A stretch of 64,000 nt of DNA, taken from assembly GCA_008477525.1 (NCBI GenBank), contig SPDT01000005.1, positions 2,480,001 through 2,544,000 of the forward strand, given 5' to 3'. The position numbers and the translations under genes were made by a program. A model generated the notes under the pieces. That model was not told where the DNA came from. It ran no database searches and saw only the letters and a list, made by a program, of their open reading frames with translations. This document shows, in pieces, positions 48,141 through 57,612 of the stretch. Origin of the DNA: Hypomyces perniciosus. Taxonomy: Eukaryota; Ascomycota; Sordariomycetes; Hypocreales; Hypocreaceae. The stretch's first letter is position 1. Each line of letters begins with the position of its first letter.

Positions 48141-49905
48141 AGCGATTCGCCGAGCCAGATGATTCAACAGTCAAACACAGAAGGACGGCTCTGGTGGCCG
48201 TGGTACGACTAATACGAGCAAGCGAATTTTGGATATTCCATATGACCTATATGCCAGGTCTGGGGATATTACAGGAGAGCATGCTTCGAGATTATTCCTT
48301 AATTTTTGGCATAGCCGCATTGTTGAGCCCCCAAAGCTTCATTTTTTGGGGGCTTGCATTCTCATGAGTTATGGTTGGCTTTGTGCAATTTTGTTCTTTG
48401 GGTTGATGGAATGGTTTAGAGTGTAAAGAGATGATGGATGGAAGAGAGTTGGGAGTTGCTACAGCAAGCACCCAAGCATTTTGTTTTCTCGGCCGTCTTC
48501 ATGAACGAGACGGATCCTCTCTCTTGGTTTTATAACGTCTTGTTTGAGGGCGGCCACCTAATACACTGCACCTTCTTTTGCATGCGTTAGGTGGAACGCT
48601 TGGATGGAATGAAGGACTTTTGTCTTCCCCCTTTCTTATGCTGACAGAGGCGTTGTGGAGTTGCATGCGTCCCTATAGCTTGGATATAAGTTAAGGCGAG
48701 AGTAGTAATACCCTGTCACGAGCAGGAGCATATCTCTGTGACGTTGTCTAGGCTTGGTGTACTGAGTGAATGTATGTTGTGATTGGTGGATGCTCTCTTC
48801 GATATGACGTTGACCCCGACCAGGACTTTGACCTTGACCTTGCCCTCCATCTGAGCTTTCGTAGACTCCCCCACGGCCTCCTTAGGTGTCTCCGATGGCC
48901 TATAGACTTGGAACCGGCTCTTTGCTTAACAGAGTTGATCATGTCACTACCTGCTTCCTCGGGCTGTCTTGTATCAAGCGTTATATCAGCCAGCACAGGT
49001 GAAGTGTACACACCCCAGCGATTGTAACTGATAGTGTGGCATATGTTTGCTGTGTGATAGGTTGCTCTGATTCTTGTTATCAGAAACGCTCTGTTCGCAT
49101 GCGTCATGTCAATATCTTCAGTGATGTGTCATCTTCCCCCGTTAAGGCCTTTGATGGATTGTACGCTGAGTTGCCTCCTGTCGTTGTACTATCGTTTGTA
49201 TGTGTCTCCGGATGAGGTTTCTGTCCAGCCGAACGAGGGGCTCCATTACTCTTTGCTTGTTGGACTCCATCACGATTACCAATGAATTGAAAAGGACCTC
49301 GTGTCCCACTCTGGCAACGTAAAGTCGAGGAATATAATTCCCATTGATTTGCCATCCTGCTGTATTGGACCTATTATATCGATATTAGCACAGCAGTGAA
49401 GTCAAGCATGACTACCAAGTTTATCAATCAGAGACTACAAAACACATAAGTGCTATAGCTAACTCCGACTGCTACATATCACCCTCGTTATTATAGACAG
49501 TTCTCATTACATTACTATGATGCAAGATGAAAGATAAGTGTAGTAATAACAAAAGCTTAGTGACGCCAAGTATATTACCCGTTACACTAGTATTTTTACA
49601 TATATTTGTCCTTTATTTATATAACCTATATATCTTTTAGAAATACTTCCTGATACACATAAATAGTGTATCGTCCTTTTCCTTCCTTCCTTCCTTTCTC
49701 CCCTCTTTATCTGCACTTTGCATATCACTTCCTTTTAACTTTATTTTAAAGTTTATTAGATAATGTTATGTCACATAGCATATAAGGTTACTTATCTGTG
49801 CAGATTGTATGGAACTTCACTTTTGCTGGATTTGTGGTCTGACATGTTATAATTTGATTAAACTAAGATAATAGAAATTATAAAGTATATAACGGCAATT
49901 AAAAA
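48141..49905. other. Intergenic; transition into AT-rich island
   Basis: The first part is the 3' UTR side of the SKT5-like gene. From about 49.4 kb composition shifts to AT-rich and TA-rich with stops in all frames. No gene is supported. Confidence 0.45.
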
Positions 49906-50539
49906 GAGTAATGCTATTGGAACAGACAAAAATTGCTACTGGAACAGATAGTCCGTGCGCAGCTGCGAAATTCTCCCAGCAATTTCCCTCAACACATAAC
50001 TCACTCCTTTACATAACACTCAATTCTAATACCATTAAATTGCTTTAAATGACAGGTCTTTGGCATACATTCTATCTATTTATATACATTCCCTTAGACT
50101 AACTATTCTTCTAGCTGCGTAGCCGGTATAATCTCTTCAATCTCCTCGATCTGGGACAATCAATGCTGCTGCTGCTGCTGCTGTAGCAAAGACATGGCTT
50201 TGTCGGCTTGAAGTTGTTGTAACCCGCGATCTACTATAGCCTCTAGAATGTTGACTAGATATTGTATGAAATAGGCCCCTGCGATATTGATTATGGCTAG
50301 TCTTTACATTCGCTATTAAGATTGAAAGCATCTAGCAGCTCGGAGTTATCTGCGGCATCGCTATACTGTGCTAATAACAGGTCTAAAGGGAAATCTATCA
50401 CGATATATAGAATTGGTGTTATTGTTGTGATTGAAAGTGTTATGGAAGATTGAGGATTTGAAAGCTAAGACGATTTCTGTGTATGCGCACGGACCATCTG
50501 TTCCAGTAGCAATTTTTGTCTGTTCCAATAGCATTACTC
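49906..50539. mobile_element. 634-bp nonautonomous inverted-repeat element (MITE-like)
   Basis: 56-bp terminal inverted repeats (49906-49961 and 50484-50539) begin GAGTAATGCTATTGGAACAG and differ at one position. Each TIR contains two tandem-like copies of a TGCTAYTGGAACAGA block. The element is flanked by a perfect 8-bp direct repeat ATTAAAAA (49898-49905 and 50540-50547), which suits hAT-type integration. The inside has a (TGC)n run at 50164-50183 and minus-strand protein-like remnants (for example a segment DFPLDLLLAQYSDAADNSEL), so it may be a deletion derivative of a larger element. TA target sites of a Tc1/pogo-type element inside the palindrome cannot be fully excluded. Confidence 0.75.
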
Positions 50540-50642
50540 ATTAAAAAAAGGTTCAAGTATTATAAATTAACTGGCCAGGAAACAACCTGCGTTCTAATAA
50601 AATAATATAACAAATATTAATAAAAGACTAATAGAGAGATAA

Positions 50643-50904
50643 TGTCAGAGACCCTCTTTAGGGCAGACGGATCGGGCGAGGGGCTGCGACCCTAGGGAAG
50701 AGTAGAGGAGATTAAAGAGCAGTCACTTAGAGGGAAGATAGGTGCTAACAAGCAGGTAATATGCCAGAAACTAGTAGTTAGGTGTAGCAGCAGTAGTTTA
50801 CTGGTCTCTGAAGTTCTATATCTTCGGGGACTATAGTTGCTCTTATATATGCATTCCGGCCCATGTGATATCAAGAGAGCTCCGGAGCTTCCGGTCTCCT
50901 GACA
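50643..50904. mobile_element. Solo LTR with 5-bp target site duplication
   Basis: 262 bp beginning TGTCAGAGACC and ending GGTCTCCTGACA, that is TG...CA with imperfect inverted ends. It is flanked on both sides by GATAA (50638-50642 and 50905-50909). This is the expected remains of an LTR retrotransposon after recombination between its two LTRs. No internal coding region is nearby. Confidence 0.75.
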
Positions 50905-51678
50905 GATAAAACAAGTGCCTTGTAGCCTTAATCGATTTAATTATAACTAATACCTCTATATATACTTTATAGACTCCAGTTAAGGCATTTAAGGTCGTTT
51001 ATATTACTGGGATTCACCCTAGTACTTATATTAAAAGGGGTATAAGACTAATAGTTAACTATACTTTGTGGAGGGGGAAATGGCACACCCAAACACACAC
51101 ACACAAGGACCAGTATAGAGCGCGGGAACCGCGCTGCTGATAGGACCACGAAGCCGTAATCGTATAATTTGATACTCAAAAGACACTGCGGATCATTTGA
51201 TCATGATGCCGGCAGCCAGAAGCAACTAACTGTCGCCTTTCTATGCCTCGGTGGTAGTAATAGCCACAGCTAGGGTCATATATTGAAGGGGGAAGAAGGT
51301 TGATGTGTATTAAACTAAGTCTACCTGTCTATCTTTTATACCCATAGCTTTCCCTAATATACGGAGTAGTAGCTACCAAGTTAGGCAGTTAGTTCCTCTT
51401 TCGGGTAAGCAGGGGAAAAGAAATGCAAGTGCGTTGGGGCCGTCAGTTACCCCCGACAAAATACCCGTAAATGTCGGGGGTTATATATACTACCAATATC
51501 GGAACTGCTGCGATATATAAAACAGTAATTGTATAGGCATTGTTTTGTTTAATTGGGTCAGGTAATTCAATAGTAGTAAATTTCTTAGCGCGGGGTCTAT
51601 TAACCTTTAAAAACGGAATTATATAACTCCTAATTTAAAGTCTTGGGATATAAAAAATCGAAGACATTAAACTTAATG

Positions 51679-51705
51679 TAACGGAGCGCGGCACAGCTAT
51701 GTGGA
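51679..51705 (+). repeat. Fragment sharing the start of the 54.45-kb LTR
   Basis: The segment CGGAGCGCGGCACAGCTAT is identical to the start of the LTR at 54453, after which the sequences diverge. It is probably a truncated copy of the same family. Confidence 0.5.
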
Positions 51706-53769
51706 GATGTTTCCACAGAAGTAATTAGTACCCGCTATCCCACCGGACCAGATGAGAACGGAGAAATATAAAAAATACCGGAATTCTTGCTCCTTGGCTG
51801 TGGTATTAAACTGGAAATGGATCGGGTTTCTACTACCATGTAAATAACGTACATGATATTAATGTTGTTAAAGGTAGACATTTAGCCGCCTAAGTTGCTA
51901 ATAGTCTAAACATGAAGACCCCAGAAGGGGTCACTATAAGGTGCAGACTAGGGATCGAGGTCGGATCTATCCATCTCTGGTTCAGAATTGTATTTTCAAC
52001 CGCATTCTCAAATGCATGAGAAGGTTTCAGTTAAACCTCCTATAGATAGACAGACACAGTATCAAGCAGCGCACGTGTGGCTAAATCGAATACAGTTACC
52101 CAGGGTATAATCAGAAACGCGACGGTTTGCAGACCATGGATTTTATTTATAAGCTCAGCAAACACCCTGTTGCATTATCAGGAAGGCCTATTGAGTCTCG
52201 GTGCGAATTGGCGCTCTTAGCTAAGATCCTTAGTGGTGAACTCGTCTCCCAGGACCGGCAGACACAAAGATTCCGACTTTCCAAAAAAAAAAAAAACAAC
52301 TCGAGAGAAGGTGAGCAAGGCACTCATACTACTAAGAGATGTGACAAGCGATCTATAGTGGACAAGAGCATGGACATTCCAGGAGAGCTATCGCTCGGGG
52401 AATAAGATGAGATTACTCATTCCGCTCCAGACGCAGGAAGAGCGCGAGGCAATATATTATGTCCTCGCCATAGCCGGGAGGTACACTATTATTCTGGAAG
52501 AGCACAAATCTACATCTCCAACTATTATATCCGATATTGAGAATAGAGATGTAGCGGAGCCATAGGATTATCTCGCTATTGCTGTTAATTATTATTAGTA
52601 TTCGATGCGCCTGGATATCCAAGAGCTGTAATAGAAAAGATATAGCCTCAGTCTCTCAATGTTAACCATATACCTTTTAAATAGAGAGATTCTCTGTAAT
52701 AGAACGGCTTATAGTTCACCGTCCTAAATGACAGTGTCCGGATTTCTCAATAAACAAGCATTCAAGGGTTTCTATTCTCCTCTGGATCAGCGCAGTCTAT
52801 CGTTTAACAAGAGTCATCGATTTATATATATCAAACTGACGACCGATTGCATATGAACTAAGGGTCATATATAGCAGCTCGGTAGAGTTATTTACTCGCG
52901 TAAACTCGATCAGCAACCATTATAGGTAGACAACCTAACAGGTAAGCTAGACTTACATAAGCGGAAACAACTTACCCAACCCCCTCAAGCATCGGATCCG
53001 AAAGTATTTACATTACAATTCTCTATACCAATCCAACGACATTTCCTCTAGTGAAATTTACGCTAAGAGTTATAAGAGGATAATAGCCTTTAAGCTCATC
53101 AACGCAACTAATCGCGGAATAACATTAGGGCTAGGATCCCTCTAAGAACCGTCTAGGCAGATATCTCTGTATAGAGCTGTCTTTATTTGGGATAGTGGTG
53201 ATGAGGAAATGGGAGATGAAGATAACAATAAGTTAAACACAACTCCAAAAAACAGGTCCGCCTTTATTTTCACAGAAATCCCAGGCTCAGATAAGCACTA
53301 TACCAACAACGTAGATCGCTATATGTCCTTAGAGGTGCGACATATAGGCTTTGCGGGACAAATCGGCGACCCTGTTCCCCGACTATACATCAAGCGTTGG
53401 CTTCTAGGCTTATGTTTTTTTGAAGGATGCTCAAGGAGGGATGTTATTTTTCTATAGCTGCCTGGGTTGAAAGCCATTGCTCCCTGATCTTCCCGGAGAT
53501 CATTCTTCAGGACCAATTGTGGAGAACATTTTTCACAGCTTACACCTATGCAGCTAGTAAAACCTCAGCCGGATAATGACGGATCTCGTGTTGAAATGAT
53601 GATGGGGAATAGGGAACAGTTAGGAAGAGCATGTTAATTGAGTGGAATTCAGGAACTGAACCTATCGTAATGTGAACACGCTGACTATATGGCTGTAGAA
53701 TCTGACAGCAGCAGCCAAACTATACTAGGATGAAAAGGGAAGAGAAGAGGAACCTAAAGAAAGGAAAGC

Positions 53770-53789
53770 TACGGAGTACATACTCCGTA
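53770..53789. repeat. Perfect palindrome TACGGAGTA-CA-TACTCCGTA
   Basis: Two 9-bp motif-family members in inverted orientation with a 2-bp spacer, about 100 bp downstream of the stop of the small cysteine-rich gene (which is on -). It can form a hairpin in RNA or DNA. Confidence 0.85.
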
Positions 53790-53888
53790 ACTGGCTGCGA
53801 GATATCCCTTTTCCTGCTTTTGCTAGCCTGGCCTGGCCTAAGTGGGCTAACTTCAGCCCGCAGCGACATATGCAATCAGGCATTCCAA

Positions 53889-54251
53889 TTACGGCATACA
53901 ATCTCCCCAATCACAATAAAATGACTTGAATCCACTGTTGCTGCTAACACATTTCGTGGAACCATCCCCATTGGAAGTACAATATGCTTCGCCCTTACAG
54001 TTGGGCTCTGAGTACCAGGTGCAGGAACAGGCTTGCTGCACCTGCTTGCCAGCAGCACAGTTTGCCACCAGTGTACTGTGCAGCCAGTGCACATCATAGT
54101 TATAACATTTCTCGCTTGCTGTAGTGATATCGACAGAACTGGCATAGTTTTGGCATTCCGAATCTGAGTAAAAGTTGACGTGAAACGCAGCGGCTACGAC
54201 GTCACTGAAACAAATTGCCACGACTCCTATAAGAGACTTCATATGTTTCAT
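53889..54251 (-). CDS. Small secreted cysteine-rich protein (effector candidate)
   Basis: This is an intronless 120-aa protein. The first ~21 residues (MKHMKSLIGVVAICFSDVVA) form a signal peptide. The mature part has ten cysteines (ECQ, KCY, NCA, ACSC, NCK, YCT, KCV, YCD, DCM), an even number that could make five disulfides, and is rich in Ser/Tyr/Asn. The pattern is typical of fungal small secreted proteins that act outside the cell, often as host-interaction effectors, but I recognise no named family. The frame is open upstream of 54251 only from a TTG codon, so the ATG at 54251 (or 54242) is the start. The coding sequence is intact although it lies in degraded AT-rich repeats. Confidence 0.75.
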   Translation of the reverse strand: MKHMKSLIGVVAICFSDVVAAAFHVNFYSDSECQNYASSVDITTASEKCYNYDVHWLHSTLVANCAAGKQVQQACSCTWYSEPNCKGEAYCTSNGDGSTKCVSSNSGFKSFYCDWGDCMP

Positions 54252-54452
54252 TTTCACTGTAGCCGGAGCAGTACACAATAGCTGACTCTACTAGCTTAGA
54301 TATTAGACCCTTAGTCTATTAGAAGACTGCTGATTAATTACTTACTATTGCTTGTGGTGGTCGTGGTATAGAGGATTTGATCAAGCAAAGCCGCGAAGCT
54401 GCTTTGTGTAGGTGGTAACCGAGTGTAAAGCGTAGCTTCCGGATTTGCTTCT

Positions 54453-54770
54453 TGTGGCGGAGCGCGGCACAGCTATATAGAGCATAGAGAGAGAATAAAC
54501 GAAGCTTGATTCTATAAAAGAGAATATGCCGTAGTGGCCTCGCTATATATACACATAGCTAACATAAAGAAGAAGCTGTATACAGGCGCTTTATAAGCAT
54601 CTGCACAGTCTAACACATCATTTACGCGATATATATGTCAGCTCGTATCTACTTATAAAGCAGATAAGAGCTCCCTAGTGCCGGCCCTAGCACTAACAGG
54701 CGGTAGGGCCCGGCCTACTCAACCCAACACTTCTTTAATGGGAGGTCTTCGATATGGTCGGGTCGTGACA
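54453..54770 (+). mobile_element. Probable LTR (318 bp) of a second retrotransposon family
   Basis: It begins TGTGGCGGAGCGCGGCAC and ends GGTCGTGACA (TG...CA, with the outer bases imperfectly inverted). TTGGGG follows, which could be the start of a primer binding site. A TATAAAAG-like box lies inside (near 54515). No matching 5-bp duplication was seen, so it may be a 5' LTR of a decayed element instead of a solo LTR. A fragment with the same start lies at 51679. Confidence 0.5.
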
Positions 54771-56276
54771 TTGGGGAAAAGGAAGAAGAAACGATCTATG
54801 AGCGGGAGATAGACGGGGTTTATATAGGTCATATATACATGATAAGTGACCTTATTATCGCCTTATGCATCTGACGGTCTTTTGAGGCCATCCAGCATAC
54901 TATAACGAAAGCGATCTTCGGCGTATTTGGAATGGCGGCTCTTCTTATTGCTGACCTGCATCAGAAACATTAAATTACTTTCCCGCATCCCCTTATTATT
55001 CGGGCAACGCCCAAAAATATTGTAAGGCTTGGGCTCACCGGCAAGATACTGGACTTTGGAAATAGGCATTGCTTACTAAATATATATTAGTCTCCGCTAT
55101 CGGAAATATACACCTAGTGGTACCCTCCGTATAAGGGATTTTAAGCGGCCACTCTACAGAGTAGTTAAATAAACTATCAATACCCACACTACATCATAGC
55201 TTAATACCCGTTGGGAAACCAACTACTACTAAAAGGACTTCGCCTTTTGATTGGGCCCGAAATCCCTAAGCTACCCCGAAAATCGAGCCACTTAGATTTT
55301 TATATAAGCCAGTTTGATTTTATACTGTATTTGTGGAATAGTTAATCCCTTTATTAACGACTGTCTAAGTAACTAGACTAAATGAGTGACAAGCCAATTG
55401 ATTCTTTGGGATAAATGCTTTTCTGGGTGCAATGAAATATGGTTTCTTTCCAGTACGTTGATACTTGGAGGTGTTCTAGAATCGATACAGAGCTCTAACC
55501 TATCATAATAGGCTGCTGTTCCGGGGGTAGCTTCGGTATTGGGGGTTGTTGATAAACACGAGCTCAAGAGCTGATTTTCGGGCTATGGGAAAGTGTTGTG
55601 ATGCGGTTAGCTGCGAGCTCAGTTTGAGTGGTGGGGATTGATAGAAGAGATCCATACTTGTATTTATACAAAAACAGGATGGGAATTTATTAGACATGGC
55701 TTACATACTTATTAGACATGGCTTACATACTTGGGGAGTATTGGGCTGCAGAGCCTTAGTAAAGCTTATCCCTTGATATTGATAATCAACTCTTTGTACG
55801 AGGGATACTACTAGTGGGATAGCTCACCCAACTCCAAACCATTCTGGTGATGGGACAAGGCACCCTTGAACCGAGCTGACGTGGTGATCTAAGTGGGCTA
55901 CTCGGAAGTAACGGAACTTTCCAGGACTGACAGCGGGAACGGGCTGACAGATAACTACGAGTAGGATCCATCAAGGAGGTGGATGACACAGAACGCCGAA
56001 ACCACCCGCGTGTAACACAGACGTGTGGTGTCAAATGCAATATAACCTGCACTATCAGCTACAATTTCTGAGGTGTACACTTCACTTTTGCTGGTCTAGT
56101 ACAACGGTTTGATATGTGGAGAGAAGTTTTATACTATTATATAGTAAAAGTCACCTAAGACCCGGTACTGACCAGAACAATCATGCTTCTATTACTCGCA
56201 TATAGGTAGGAGCCAGACTAATAAACTCGTCTCCCCTCAACATTAATTTCTTCTAATACTCCCTCGTAGGAGTGAC
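54771..56276. other. Degraded AT-rich DNA
   Basis: No gene supported. A 66-codon minus frame from an ATG at 55069 (SKVQYLAGEPKPYNIFGRCP...) looks protein-like but is isolated and unrecognised. A 22-bp tandem duplication lies at 55687-55708 and 55709-55730. Confidence 0.4.
55687..55730. repeat. 22-bp perfect tandem duplication
   Basis: Two adjacent identical 22-bp copies with core TTAGACATGGCTTACATAC. Confidence 0.85.
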
Positions 56277-56997
56277 CTAATGAGCTAAAGAATCACCAGT
56301 CAGAGCCTTAATTACATCCATCGCCCCAGGCGTCTCCTTCCACGCAGCAATTTGATAGCCAATAATCAAGCAAGCCTCTTCCTCCGTCTGCGGTGAGTAC
56401 ATTTCGGGTCTCATAATAGCAGCAGAGTGTTCATGGATGATCATGAGCTTCCAGAAGTGGCCATTGTATTTGTCGATAAACTTGTACATATGACGTATTT
56501 GGTCCTTGGTCGTTTCGATAAGACGCCCATTCTCCTCCGTGCCGCCCAGGAGAATCTTGCGACGGGACCCCAGGGCATAACTGGGAAGCCAATGACAAAT
56601 ACCATCAATAATCTCCGGTGGTGCAGTGCCACGGAACGCCCTTCTAGCGTTCTGAATAGCCTGCAAATCGAGAAGGGCTCGCAACTTGAGCAGTGCTACA
56701 GCCACGGCGTGGCTCAATTCGAGCCACTTGCCCGACCACATCCCATCCGGCGACTCAAGCACATCGGCGTCCTTGACATCCAAGAACGGCAGTTTCATGT
56801 CGCCCCAGTCGTAATAGCGGTCATTCCCGGTAGTCGCATACCTTCTTGTGGCTGTTCCGATGAGCTGCCTGGTGGTCTCGCCCGCAATAATATACGGTCT
56901 GGCAACTTGAGCAACGGAGGAGACGGTCTTTGCGCTGGCAGACTTCGCAGGCCGGAGGTATCAGGCTGGGAGTGTCTGGTGCGGACATTGTGGACAT
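56277..56997 (-). pseudogene. MYND zinc-finger protein with internal deletion and frameshift
   Basis: The 5' part (56997-56821) encodes a short N-terminus and a MYND zinc finger: CEVCQRKDRLLRCSSCQTVYYCGRDHQAAHRNSHKKVC. Reading then ends at TGA within CDYRE-stop. One frame over, the sequence continues from about 56825 as YDWGDMKLPFLDVKDADVLE, SHAVAVALLKLRALLDLQAI and NGHFWKLMIIHEH to the stop at 56277. This is the C-terminal half of the fungal MYND family I recall. The middle of the family (over 100 residues, ending just before the ...DYDWGDM motif) is absent. So the gene has an internal deletion plus a one-base frame shift. An intron cannot supply the missing residues. It sits at the edge of the AT-rich island. 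Confidence 0.65.
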
Positions 56998-56999
56998 TG

Positions 57000-57612
57000 A
57001 GGAATGAAGGAGAGTAGCCTTGGAGATGAGACGAGATGAGACGAGAGAAAAGTAGTACAAGTCCTGATACTACTGATCTCAGGTCAAGGATCAAGAAGTC
57101 CCTTTGCGTTGGGACGTTGCGAGTTCACCGCATGTCGGCAGTTGATTAATGCGGGTGGGAGTTCACCCCCTTCGGTAGCGGTAAACATGTGAGTATGCAC
57201 GTGACATATCTGTCTGTGTTCTCTTCCTCAACTCACAATCATTCCCGAACATAGGGAGGATGTGATAGAATGAAGCGTGGGAGGGATTTCGGAAACCAAT
57301 ACAGGGCCCTATCAGGTGTCTCCAGGCTATCCTTTAGCCGCTGCGGACCCTTGCCAGCGGTTTATCCACAGCGCCTTGGCATCAGAAGCCGAACAAACCG
57401 GAAGCAGAATGGCTCCGTGGGAGACGGCAGTTCAAACACGGAACGGACCCTTTTGTTTTCTTCCCGTGTTGACGGCTTCCATTGCCTATGACTTCATTAC
57501 ATGGAACGGTTATGTGAGATGAGCTGACCTGAGTACTGACCGGGCTGCAAATGTTTGAAGTCGTCGAGGCAAGAGGGAGTAGTGTGGCTGACTATACACT
57601 TATAACCTCAAA
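57000..57612. other. Intergenic, left flank of hAT element
   Basis: Upstream region of the broken MYND gene. Balanced composition; no gene is supported. Confidence 0.4.

Larger units (their letters stand above)
50910..53888. other. Degraded AT-rich DNA with repeat fragments
   Basis: No gene supported. It holds a hairpin-capable inverted repeat at about 51449-51483 (CCCCCGACA ... TGTCGGGGG) and a copy of the second LTR family's start at about 51679-51705. Two short protein-like frames (MDFIYKLSK... from 52136; MGDEDNNKL... from 53209) may be relics. A perfect palindrome, TACGGAGTA-CA-TACTCCGTA, lies at 53770-53789. Confidence 0.45.
49500..57000. repeat. AT-rich, TA-dinucleotide-rich degraded repeat island
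   Basis: By eye this stretch is much richer in A/T and TA/TATA steps than the flanks, and frames are short and broken. It contains LTR pieces and an inverted-repeat element. This is what repeat-induced point mutation (C-to-T at CpA) leaves behind in ascomycetes. I did not compute RIP indices. Two genes (53.9-54.3 kb and 56.3-57.0 kb) keep more balanced composition. Confidence 0.6.
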
